Shown in pieces: positions 1 to 7,265 of a stretch of DNA of 64,000 nucleotides. The stretch is from JALZMG01 sp963739975 (GTDB taxonomy: Bacteria > Actinomycetota > Acidimicrobiia > Acidimicrobiales > Ilumatobacteraceae), in assembly GCA_963739975.1 (NCBI GenBank), contig CAVUCK010000005.1, positions 248,001-312,000 on the forward strand. The letters run 5' to 3'. Under the pieces are notes generated by a model. It saw only the letters and a program-made list of their open reading frames with translations. It was not told the DNA's origin and searched no databases. Within the stretch, counting starts at the first letter, position 1, and the number at the start of each line of letters is the position of its first letter. The translations under genes were made by a program, and so were the position numbers.

Positions 1-146
1 TCACCCCAGCCGTCGACGCGCCCACCGCCGACGTCGATGGCGGCGCGGACGAGGAGGATGCGGCGGCTGGTCTGCACCCCGAAGCTGGTGCGGAACGGCG
101 TCACCAGCGGCAGCTGGATCTCGCGCAGCTCGGCAAGCTCGATCAT
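1..146 (-). CDS. menC: o-succinylbenzoate synthase, N-terminal fragment (cut by window edge)
   Basis: The first 48 codons of a minus-strand gene that runs off the left edge. It starts at ATG 146 and contains LPLVTPFRTSFG at residues 12-23, the typical N-terminal signature of o-succinylbenzoate synthase in the enolase superfamily. That enzyme dehydrates SHCHC to o-succinylbenzoate in menaquinone biosynthesis. Its start overlaps the stop of the upstream acetyltransferase gene as ATGA, so the two are probably translated together. Only the capping-domain start is visible and no catalytic residue can be checked. Another enolase-superfamily member remains possible. Confidence 0.75.
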   Translation of the reverse strand, partial: MIELAELREIQLPLVTPFRTSFGVQTSRRILLVRAAIDVGGGRVDGWG

Positions 147-850
147 GGCGCTGACGCGACGAGGTACTCGCCACCCTCGGAGAAGGACACCACGCGGCCG
201 CCGGCGGCCAAGCGATCGCCGAGCTCGCTGCGCAGGCGCCGCCGCCAGCCGTCGGCTGCCGACCGGTCGGTGCGGCGCAGCGTCACGATGTCGTCCGGCG
301 TCGGAACCGCGATCGTGTCGGACGGCGGCTCCTCGCCCTGCGACGCCGCGTCGTCCGTCGTCGACCACGCCACGAGCAGCCGGTCGCTCTCGTCACGGGC
401 GTTGATGGCGTCGTCGATCGGCCCGTAGAAGTTCACGAGGTAGTCGTCGACCTCGGCGCCGAGCACGCGCAGGTTGAACCGGGCGTTGCGGCGCACGAGC
501 GGGTCGAAGGTCCACGTGACCCACGCCAACCCCTGGTCGGCCGCCCAGGCCCGCTGGTGCTGCTTGAGCCGAGCGCCGACGCCGGTGCCGCGTACGCCCG
601 GCAGCACCCCGGTCAGGTGGCTGTGCAGCGCGGCGGCGCCGTGATGGCGGGCGAGGAACCCGATCGAGCCCCCGACGACCTGTCCGTCGGCGTAGGCCGC
701 GGCGACGTAGCCGCCGGCGTGACTGATGGCGCGGGCCAGCTCGACGTTGATCAGCGGCGTCGCCGCGCCCCACACCTGGTCGAACACGGTGGCGATGCGG
801 TGCATCTCGGCCGCATCGTCGACCAGGCGGATCTCGAGGTCCTGGTTCAT
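143..850 (-). CDS. GNAT-family N-acetyltransferase
   Basis: A 235-residue protein with a GNAT fold. The acetyl-CoA pyrophosphate-binding loop is visible around residues 83-96 (VLPGVRGTGVGARLK, the Q/RxxGxG/A motif), preceded by a strand rich in small residues. GNAT enzymes transfer acetyl groups from acetyl-CoA to amines; the substrate here is unknown. The C-terminal third (after about residue 150) is an extension whose role I cannot assign. The gene sits between a membrane protein and menC, overlapping both neighbours by 4 nt (ATGA), which indicates a coupled three-gene unit. The family call is firm and the function is not. Confidence 0.8.
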   Translation of the reverse strand: MNQDLEIRLVDDAAEMHRIATVFDQVWGAATPLINVELARAISHAGGYVAAAYADGQVVGGSIGFLARHHGAAALHSHLTGVLPGVRGTGVGARLKQHQRAWAADQGLAWVTWTFDPLVRRNARFNLRVLGAEVDDYLVNFYGPIDDAINARDESDRLLVAWSTTDDAASQGEEPPSDTIAVPTPDDIVTLRRTDRSAADGWRRRLRSELGDRLAAGGRVVSFSEGGEYLVASAP

Positions 851-2031
851 GCGGCTCTCGCCCGAGGCCCGCCGAGCCCGAGGTGGTAGGTGCGGCGCAC
901 AGCGAGAGCTTGGCGCAGCTCCGGGGCCACGTCCTCAGCGAACTCCTCGCGGTACGTGGCGTCCGTCGACAACAGGACCGTGAAGTACATGCCGGAGAAT
1001 GTGCCGAGGAACGCGGCGACGCGCAGCAGCGGCTCGGTGATGACCAGCGTCCGTCCGCCCACCGCCCACGCCACGAGCACGTTCACGTCGTCGACGGCCG
1101 TCCACGCCTGGATCGTCTCCTCGGGGATGGCCAGGAACCCGAAGGCGACGAAGAACGCCGTGAGGCTCAGGGCGACCAGGGTGATCTGGATGGCCTGGGA
1201 GAAGATCGTCACCAACCCGATGTTGAAGCGTTGGCGAACGCTCATCGGGTCGGCGGCCACCGGTCCCGCCGGCGGGCCGACGGCGCGCAGCACGTCGCCG
1301 CCGGGGGTGTCGGCGACGAGGCCGTCGATCTCGGCCCACGAGTCGAAGCGGTTCAGCTGGCGCATCAGCGACGGCACCCGCGACAGCACGAACACGGCGC
1401 CGAGGGCGAAGAAGATGGCCAGCACGACGGCGTAGACCGGTCCGTCCAACGTGCCGGCGACCTGCCAGACCTCGGCGTTGATGAACAGGAACGTCAGGAA
1501 CAGCAGGAGCAGCGGCAGGGCTCTGACCACCACGTTGAACAGCACGGCGAACTGGGCCATGGTGCGCTGGCCGGCCCAGCGCAGCAGCGGCAGCACGCCG
1601 TAGCTGGTCAGCGCCCACAGCGCGGCAAGCAGCGCCACTGCCTCGACGAGGGTCTGCAGCGCGTCGCCCCATTGGCCGACGAACATCGACGGAAGCGTGG
1701 GCACGATGATGAACACGGCCAGCTCGGCGGGGCCGATGCGGCGCGGCCGCTCCGTCCACCGGCGCCCGCGCAACCAGTTGGCGGCGAACCACGTGACGAG
1801 CGAGGCGGCCACGACGAACGCCGCCACGGCGAGGTTGCGGACCGCGCTCCAGTGGGTGAGATCCAGCGCGTTGAGCCCGAGCAACAGGTAGGCGACGACG
1901 AGCAGGGGGAGGGCGCGGCCCCAGATGACCGCCGCCGGATCCCGTCGCTCGACGAAGTGCGGCAGCCCGCGGCCGATGAACCACCGTTCGATGGCAGCGA
2001 CACCGTCGGTCGTCTCGCCCCCGGACCCCAC
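847..2031 (-). CDS. multi-pass membrane protein of unknown function
   Basis: A 394-residue protein with about eight hydrophobic segments, for example near residues 41-58, 67-87, 105-122, 124-145, 160-185, 196-217 and two more between 275 and 350. I recognise no enzymatic or transporter motif. The start is a GTG at 2031 and no strong Shine-Dalgarno sequence decides it. The gene begins 54 bp from the divergent serA and overlaps the acetyltransferase gene downstream by 4 nt, so it leads a short operon ending in menC. Its presence there could suggest a role in the membrane or quinone metabolism, but that is guesswork from position alone. Confidence 0.7.
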   Translation of the reverse strand: MGSGGETTDGVAAIERWFIGRGLPHFVERRDPAAVIWGRALPLLVVAYLLLGLNALDLTHWSAVRNLAVAAFVVAASLVTWFAANWLRGRRWTERPRRIGPAELAVFIIVPTLPSMFVGQWGDALQTLVEAVALLAALWALTSYGVLPLLRWAGQRTMAQFAVLFNVVVRALPLLLLFLTFLFINAEVWQVAGTLDGPVYAVVLAIFFALGAVFVLSRVPSLMRQLNRFDSWAEIDGLVADTPGGDVLRAVGPPAGPVAADPMSVRQRFNIGLVTIFSQAIQITLVALSLTAFFVAFGFLAIPEETIQAWTAVDDVNVLVAWAVGGRTLVITEPLLRVAAFLGTFSGMYFTVLLSTDATYREEFAEDVAPELRQALAVRRTYHLGLGGPRARAA

Positions 2032-2084
2032 GGCTGGAACGTACTGCGCGATTCGGTGGGGCGAGGCGGTAGGCAGTGGGCCGT

Positions 2085-3650
2085 ATGGCGCGGATCCTCG
2101 TCACCGAAGCGATCGCCGAGAGCGGGCTCGACCGTCTGCGGGCGGCGGGTCATGTCGTCGAGGTACGCCACGGTCTCGCCGCTGAGGCGTTGATCGCAGC
2201 ACTGCCTGGCGTCGAGGCGCTGATCATCCGGTCGGCGACCACCGTCGGCGCCGACGTCCTGGACGCCGGGCGGGACCTCGTCGTCGTCGGCCGCGCCGGC
2301 ATCGGCCTCGACAACGTCGACGTCGATGCGGCGACACGGCGAGGGGTGATGGTCGTCAACGCCCCGCAGAGCAACGTCGTGTCGGCGGCCGAGCACACCA
2401 TGGCGCTGCTGCTGGCCCAGGCCCGCAACGTCCCGCAGGCCCATGCCGCGCTCGTCGCCGGGCGTTGGGAGCGCGGCCGCTGGGAGGGCGTCGAGCTGGC
2501 CGACAAGACGCTCGGCATCGTCGGCCTCGGCCGGATCGGCAAGCTCGTCGCCGACCGGGCCCGTGGCTTCGGGATGCGGCTCGTGGCCCACGATCCGTTC
2601 GTATCGGCCGACCGGGCTCGCCAGCTCGGCGTCGAGCTGCTGCCCCTTGACCACGTCGTCGCCGAAGCTGACTTCCTCACCATCCACCTCCCGAAGACCC
2701 CGGAGACGGCGGGCTTGATCGGTCGCGAGCTGCTGCTCAAGGCCAAGCCGGCGCTGCGCGTCATCAACGTCGCCCGCGGCGGCATCGTCGACGAGGCGGC
2801 GCTGGCCGATGCCGTCCGTGCCGGCACCATCGCCGGGGCCGCACTGGACGTGTTCGACGCCGAGCCGACCACCGAGTCGCCGCTGTTCGGCCTGGACGGC
2901 GTCGTGGTCACGCCGCACCTGGGCGCCAGCACCCGTGAGGCCCAGGACAAGGCCGGCGACACGATCGCCACGATGATCCAGCTGGCCTTGGACGGTGAGT
3001 TCGTGCCGTTCGCCGTCAACCTGTCGGCGGCCGAGGCACACGAGACGTTGCGGCCGTTCGTGCCGCTGGCGGAGCGGTTGGGGCGGCTGTTCGGGTCGCT
3101 CGTCAGCGAGCTGCCGTCGACGATCGAGGTCGCCGTGGAGGGCGAGGTCGGCGCGTTCGACACGCGCATCGTCGGGCTGTCCGTGCTGAAGGGGTTCTTC
3201 GGGCGGATCTCGGAGGAGCCGGTGACCTACGTCAACGCGCCCCAGCGGGCGCGCGAACACGGGGTGGACGTTCGGGAGATCAGCTCGACCACGGCGGACG
3301 AGTACGTCAACCTCGTCACGGTGTCGGGCGGCGGGCACTCGTTGAGTGGCACGGTCGCCGCCCATCGTGGCGAGCACCGGATCGTGTCGATCGACGGGCA
3401 CGGGTTGGACATCCCGCCGGCCGACCACCTGCTGATGGTGACGAACGACGACCGCCCCGGGGTGATCGGAACGGTCGGCACGCTGCTCGGCGACGCCGAC
3501 GTGAACATCGCCGACATGGACGTCGGGCGGGCCGAGACGGCAGGGACGGCGGTCATGCTGATCTCGACGACCTCGGCCGTGCCGGCGGAGACCGTCGACG
3601 CCCTCCGGGCGGCGCCGGGGATCGTCAGCGTCGTCAGCTTGACGGGCTGA
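2085..3650 (+). CDS. serA: D-3-phosphoglycerate dehydrogenase
   Basis: Catalyses the first step of serine biosynthesis, oxidising 3-phosphoglycerate to 3-phosphohydroxypyruvate with NAD+. At 521 residues it is the long form with a C-terminal regulatory part. The Rossmann motif GIVGLGRIG is at residues 144-152, followed by catalytic Arg in NVARGGIVDEAAL (about 231) and His in TPHLGAST (about 276). An allosteric substrate-binding domain covers about 310-430, and an ACT domain starting LLMVTNDDRPGVIG near 448 is the usual serine sensor. I chose ATG 2085 (MARILVTE); an in-frame GTG lies 9 nt upstream. The 3' end overlaps the convergent pyrF by 17 bp. Confidence 0.95.
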   Translation: MARILVTEAIAESGLDRLRAAGHVVEVRHGLAAEALIAALPGVEALIIRSATTVGADVLDAGRDLVVVGRAGIGLDNVDVDAATRRGVMVVNAPQSNVVSAAEHTMALLLAQARNVPQAHAALVAGRWERGRWEGVELADKTLGIVGLGRIGKLVADRARGFGMRLVAHDPFVSADRARQLGVELLPLDHVVAEADFLTIHLPKTPETAGLIGRELLLKAKPALRVINVARGGIVDEAALADAVRAGTIAGAALDVFDAEPTTESPLFGLDGVVVTPHLGASTREAQDKAGDTIATMIQLALDGEFVPFAVNLSAAEAHETLRPFVPLAERLGRLFGSLVSELPSTIEVAVEGEVGAFDTRIVGLSVLKGFFGRISEEPVTYVNAPQRAREHGVDVREISSTTADEYVNLVTVSGGGHSLSGTVAAHRGEHRIVSIDGHGLDIPPADHLLMVTNDDRPGVIGTVGTLLGDADVNIADMDVGRAETAGTAVMLISTTSAVPAETVDALRAAPGIVSVVSLTG

Positions 3651-4467
3651 CCACGGCCGAGGCGCGGATGGCGTCGCGGGTGGCGACCGCTCGGGCCCGG
3701 GCGGCAGCGGCGAAGTCGTCGCCCGACGACGCGTACAGGATGTCGCGCGACGAGCTGAGCAGCAGTCCGACGCCGGAGCCCGTCGACCCGGCGCGCACCG
3801 AGGCCTCGAGATCACCGGCCTGGGCGCCGACGCCCGGGACGAGGATCGGGAGGTCGCCGACGAGCTGGCGGACGTCGCCGAGTTGGGCCGGGTAGGTGGC
3901 CCCGACGACGAGGCCGCAGTCACCGAGCGCCGACCACCGGCTGGCCACCATCTCGGCGACCCGCAGGAAGAGCGGGCGGCCGCCGACGTCGAGGTCCTGC
4001 AGCTCGCCGCTGCCCGGGTTGCTGGTGTGGCACAGCGCCAGGACGCCGCCCAGCTCGAGGAAGGGCGCAGCGGCGTCCGTGCCGAGGTACGGGTTGACGG
4101 TCACGGCGTCGGCGCCGTAGCGCCCGAACGCCTCGCGGGCGTACCGCTCGGCCGTCGAGCCGATGTCGCCGCGCTTGGCATCGAGGATCAGCACCACGTC
4201 GGGATGGCGTTCCCGCACGTAGTCGCACACGGCTTCCAGTTCCGGTTCGGCCCGCAGCGCGGCGAAGTGGGCGAACTGCGGCTTGAAGGCGCAGACGACG
4301 TCGGCGGTGGCGTCGATGATCGCCGTGCAGAACCGGATCAGCGCATCCGGGGCACCGTCGAGCGGCGCTGGGAAGCGAGTGGGATCGGGGTCAAGCCCGA
4401 CGCAGAGCATGGAGCCCGAGGCGGACCAAGCGGCCGCCAGGCGGTCGTGGAACCCGCCGGGCGTCAC
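3634..4467 (-). CDS. pyrF: orotidine-5'-phosphate decarboxylase (long, type 2)
   Basis: Decarboxylates OMP to UMP, the last step of de novo pyrimidine synthesis. The 277-residue length and the LDAKRGDIGST motif (Asp96, Lys98, Asp101 as catalytic residues) match the long actinobacterial/myxobacterial form. The phosphate-binding end PGVGAQAGDLEASVRAG is also present near residues 209-225. It starts at GTG 4467, very close behind a GGAGGA sequence, and lies 63 bp downstream of the ferredoxin gene on the same strand, so it may be the last gene of a unit with the ferredoxin and sunset-domain genes. Confidence 0.95.
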   Translation of the reverse strand: MTPGGFHDRLAAAWSASGSMLCVGLDPDPTRFPAPLDGAPDALIRFCTAIIDATADVVCAFKPQFAHFAALRAEPELEAVCDYVRERHPDVVLILDAKRGDIGSTAERYAREAFGRYGADAVTVNPYLGTDAAAPFLELGGVLALCHTSNPGSGELQDLDVGGRPLFLRVAEMVASRWSALGDCGLVVGATYPAQLGDVRQLVGDLPILVPGVGAQAGDLEASVRAGSTGSGVGLLLSSSRDILYASSGDDFAAAARARAVATRDAIRASAVVSPSS

Positions 4468-4530
4468 TCCTCCAACGATTGTTCGCTCGCGGAGGCCGCC
4501 GTTGGTCGGTGGTTCAACGCGCGTGCTCGC

Positions 4531-4722
4531 TCACTCCTCCAGGGAGATGGCGGCGGTCGGGCAGAGGTCGGCGGCCTCGCGCACCTTGTCGTGCAGCTCC
4601 GACGGCGGCTCCTCCTGCAAGACGTACAGGTACCCGTCACTGCGGACCTCGAACACCTCGGGGCAGACCTGCATGCAGCTCCCCGTCGATGCACACACGT
4701 CGTAGTCGACAACGACCTTCAC
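4531..4722 (-). CDS. small ferredoxin, probably [3Fe-4S]
   Basis: A 63-residue electron carrier. Cysteines are at 10, 16, 20 and 54. The first motif reads C-A-S-T-G-S-C, so the second cysteine of a canonical CxxCxxC set is replaced by Thr13, as in the single-cluster [3Fe-4S] ferredoxins that serve actinobacterial cytochromes P450. No P450 gene is next to it, so its partner is unknown. It starts at GTG 4722 behind a clear GGAGG (spacing about 5), 12 nt after the stop of the upstream sunset-domain gene, which suggests co-transcription. Confidence 0.88.
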   Translation of the reverse strand: MKVVVDYDVCASTGSCMQVCPEVFEVRSDGYLYVLQEEPPSELHDKVREAADLCPTAAISLEE

Positions 4723-4734
4723 TCGACCTCCGCT

Positions 4735-5214
4735 CTACGAACCCTTGGCGGCACGGTAGCCGTCGGCCTCGGCGGCCGCCGCGTCGGCGTAGCAGCGCTC
4801 GGCGCGCGTGCGGTCGTAGAAGCGTCCACCGGGCTCGTGGTAGATCATCGAGTTGCCGTTGGCCTTGATCGGGTGGCTGACCGGGCACGCACCGGCGTCG
4901 GCGGGCACCCACGCTGTGTCGCCCGGAACCGGCGGTGTCGGGTCCGCAGGGTCGGGGACGATCCCCTCGGCCACGACGGCGGCCAGCGTGGCCGGCGCCG
5001 GCTGGTGCGGCGTCGTCTGGCCGCCCGTGACGAGGTCGCCGACCGCGGCGACCGGCGCTTCGCCACGCTCGAGCGGCGGCCACGTCGGAACCGGACCGAC
5101 CTGCGGTTTCGTCCGGCGGGCCTGCACTGCCTTGCGGACGGCGACGATGCCGCCGACGATGGCGCCCAGCAGGGCCAGCCGCTTGATCCGTCGAAATCCT
5201 CGCCGCAGACCCAT
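4735..5214 (-). CDS. membrane-anchored sunset-domain protein
   Basis: A 159-residue protein starting at ATG 5214. A basic N-terminus is followed by one hydrophobic segment (LALLGAIVGGIVAV, residues 13-26) and a Pro-rich linker. A C-terminal domain, CPVSHPIKANGNSMIYHEPGG followed by FYDRT and ERCY, carries two cysteines and a histidine pair. This is the pattern of the small sunset domain found in many actinobacterial secreted or nuclease-associated proteins. Its biochemical role is not established and a metal-binding fold is plausible. The same reading frame stays open far upstream through leuA, which is a shadow; the start is set by the membrane segment. Confidence 0.72.
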   Translation of the reverse strand: MGLRRGFRRIKRLALLGAIVGGIVAVRKAVQARRTKPQVGPVPTWPPLERGEAPVAAVGDLVTGGQTTPHQPAPATLAAVVAEGIVPDPADPTPPVPGDTAWVPADAGACPVSHPIKANGNSMIYHEPGGRFYDRTRAERCYADAAAAEADGYRAAKGS

Positions 5215-5240
5215 CGGGCGAACACTAGGTGAACGAATCG

Positions 5241-5298
5241 CCCCGTTCTGGCCGTCGGGATCGACCGTTGTGAGTCGGTTGCGACTGCCAGAACAGGG
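5241..5298 (-). terminator. hairpin after leuA
   Basis: Inverted repeat of about 12 bp: CCCCGTTCTGGC at 5241-5252 against GCCAGAACAGGG at 5287-5298, with one mismatch. It begins a few bases past the leuA stop on the minus strand and ends before the sunset-domain gene. There is no T tract, so it would be a structure-only terminator of the kind common in high-GC actinobacteria. Confidence 0.5.
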
Positions 5299-5300
5299 CT

Positions 5301-6986
5301 TCAGCGTTGCTGGCGCTCGAGTGCTCCGAGCACGGCCTTGAGGCCGGCGGTGGTGATGTCCGGGTCGATGCCGATGCCCCAGCGCGGTTCGCGCTCGTCG
5401 TCGCCGGCGATCGTCTCCACGTACGCCGCGGCGGTGGCCTCGGCGCCGCGACCGATGGCGTGCTCGGCGTAGTCGACGACGTCGAGGTCGACGGCGAACT
5501 CGGCGCGCAGCCCGCGCACGAAGGCCGAGATCGGTCCGCTGCCGTCGCCGCGGACGGTGCGGTGCTCGCCGTCGGCGAGCACCTGGGCGGTCACCGTCGT
5601 GCGGGCGTCGAGGGTGTGCAGCTCGTGGCCGACGAGCTCGTAGCGCGGCTGGGGGGCCAGGTACTCGTCTTGGAACGCCTCCCACATCACGACCGGCGTG
5701 ATCTCGGTGCCCGAGTCCTCGGTGATGTGCTGGATCGTCTTGGAGAACTCGATCTGCATCCGGCGCGGCAGATCGAAGCCGTGCTCGGCCTTCATGACGT
5801 AGGCCACGCCACCCTTGCCGGACTGGCTGTTGACGCGGATCACCGCTTCGTACGTGCGCCCGACGTGCTTGGGGTCGATGGGCAGGTACGGGACGCCCCA
5901 CTGGTCGTACTCGTCGGGGAGTGCTTCGAACCCCTTCTTGATGGCGTCCTGGTGGCTGCCGGAGAAGGACGTGTACACGAGGTCGCCGACGTAGGGGTGG
6001 CGGGGGTGGATGGGGAGCCGGTTGCAGTACTCGGCGACGCGGCGCAGGGCATCGATGTCGGTGATGTCGAGCTCGGGGTCGACGCCGTTGGCGAACAGGT
6101 TCATCGCCAGGTTGACGATGTCGACGTTGCCGGTGCGCTCGCCGTTGCCGAACAGGGTGCCCTCGACGCGGTCGGCGCCGGCCATCACACCGAACTCGGC
6201 GGCGGCCACCGCACACCCACGATCGTTGTGCGGGTGCAGCGACAGCACGACCTGGTGGCGGCGACTGATCGTGCGCCCGAACCACTCGATGACGTCGCCG
6301 TAGACGTTCGGGGAGTAGCACTCGACCGTCGCCGGCAGGTTGAGGATGATCGGCCGCTGGTCCTCCGGCTCGATGACGTCCATCACCCGTTCGCAGATCT
6401 CGATGGCGAAGTCGGGTTCCGTCAGGGTGAAGCTCTCGGGCGAGTACTCGTAGCGCAGCGCCGTGGCGGGGTGCTGCTCCTCGAGCTTGCGGCACAGCCG
6501 GCCGGCGTTGACGGCGATGTCGGCGATGCCGTCCCGATCGAGGCCGAACACGACTTCTCGCTGCAGCGGGTTGGTCGAGTTGTAGAAGTGGACGATGGCG
6601 CGCGGCGCGTCACGGATGCATTCGTAGGTCCGCTCGATCAGCTCTTGCCGGCACTGGACGAGCACCTGGATCGTGACGTCGTCGGGGATCCGGTCCTCCT
6701 CGATCAGCTGGCGGATGAAGTCGAAGTCGGGCTGGCTCGCCGAGGGGAAGCCGACCTCGATCTCCTTGAAGCCCATGGCGACCACGGCCTCGAACATCCG
6801 CAGCTTGCGGACCGGGTCCATCGGGTCGATGAGCGCCTGGTTCCCGTCGCGCAGGTCGACCGAGCACCACAGGGGCGCATGGTCGATCACTTGGTCCGGC
6901 CACGTTCGGTCGGCGAGGGCGATCGGCACGAACGGGCGGTACTTCTCGAAGGTCATCTTGCGGGGGGCGGCGGGTGGCGGTGGCAT
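5301..6986 (-). CDS. leuA: 2-isopropylmalate synthase
   Basis: Condenses acetyl-CoA with 2-oxoisovalerate, the committed step of leucine synthesis. The 561-residue protein has the catalytic start motif WCSVDLRDGNQAL (Arg46, Asp47), the metal-binding LSLHPHNDRG and GNGERTGNVD, and a C-terminal LeuA dimer/allosteric domain from about residue 430 that normally binds leucine. The length and spacing fit the actinobacterial LeuA type. ATG 6986 has a good AGGAG 7 nt upstream. It is preceded by a leader peptide and terminator, so attenuation is expected, and it stands alone, away from leuB and leuCD. Confidence 0.96.
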   Translation of the reverse strand: MPPPPAAPRKMTFEKYRPFVPIALADRTWPDQVIDHAPLWCSVDLRDGNQALIDPMDPVRKLRMFEAVVAMGFKEIEVGFPSASQPDFDFIRQLIEEDRIPDDVTIQVLVQCRQELIERTYECIRDAPRAIVHFYNSTNPLQREVVFGLDRDGIADIAVNAGRLCRKLEEQHPATALRYEYSPESFTLTEPDFAIEICERVMDVIEPEDQRPIILNLPATVECYSPNVYGDVIEWFGRTISRRHQVVLSLHPHNDRGCAVAAAEFGVMAGADRVEGTLFGNGERTGNVDIVNLAMNLFANGVDPELDITDIDALRRVAEYCNRLPIHPRHPYVGDLVYTSFSGSHQDAIKKGFEALPDEYDQWGVPYLPIDPKHVGRTYEAVIRVNSQSGKGGVAYVMKAEHGFDLPRRMQIEFSKTIQHITEDSGTEITPVVMWEAFQDEYLAPQPRYELVGHELHTLDARTTVTAQVLADGEHRTVRGDGSGPISAFVRGLRAEFAVDLDVVDYAEHAIGRGAEATAAAYVETIAGDDEREPRWGIGIDPDITTAGLKAVLGALERQQR

Positions 6987-7023
6987 GTGGTGCTCCTGAG
7001 CGGTTTCGAACGGTGCTGACGGC

Positions 7024-7066
7024 GTGGCCGGGGCGAAAAATGAAGAAGCCCCCGGCCGTGGGGCGG
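7024..7066 (-). terminator. leucine attenuator terminator
   Basis: On the minus strand a GC-rich hairpin (GCCCCG ... CGGGGGC) is followed by TTCTTCATTTTT, a real T-rich tail and unusual for this window. It lies between the 14-residue leucine leader peptide and the leuA start, exactly where an attenuation terminator is expected. Confidence 0.75.
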
Positions 7067-7099
7067 GGGCGGGCGAACGCGCGAGGTACGACGTTCGCC

Positions 7100-7144
7100 C
7101 TACGTAAGGAGCAGCAGGCGGGACCAGAGGTGCGGTGCAGCCAT
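7100..7144 (-). CDS. leuL: leuA leader peptide (leucine attenuation)
   Basis: A 14-codon frame, ATG 7144 to TAG 7100, encoding MAAPHLWSRLLLLT with four consecutive leucines and five in all. It is followed by an intrinsic terminator and then leuA. This is the classical arrangement for ribosome-mediated attenuation: stalling at the Leu codons during leucine shortage would favour an antiterminator. Leader peptides of this type have been described for leuA in other Actinobacteria. No strong Shine-Dalgarno sequence is visible, and the start may be leaderless or weak. Confidence 0.82.
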   Translation of the reverse strand: MAAPHLWSRLLLLT

Positions 7145-7189
7145 CGGGTCCGACGGTACACGGCGCAGCGGCGAGCCGCCAACGCGAAG

Positions 7190-7236
7190 CATCGGCCGAG
7201 GTCGCCTGCTGAGGGAGCAGGCGACCCCGGCCGATG
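7190..7236 (-). terminator. 21-bp stem-loop terminator of the chaplin-like gene
   Basis: A 21-bp stem with a 5-nt loop. The only imperfect position is A7199 opposite C7227. In a minus-strand transcript this becomes a U-G wobble, so the RNA hairpin is complete only for the strand that carries the chaplin-like gene ending 30 bp upstream. No T tract follows. Confidence 0.65.
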
Positions 7237-7265
7237 ACGTGGTCACACGAAGCGAGCCTCGCGGC

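Noticed and set aside
883..3923. Very long open frames overlapping serA, leuA, the chaplin-like gene, glutamate dehydrogenase and others on the opposite strand
   Set aside because: They are Arg/Gly/His-rich, low-complexity shadows caused by high GC at third codon positions; each lies over a gene with clear family motifs.
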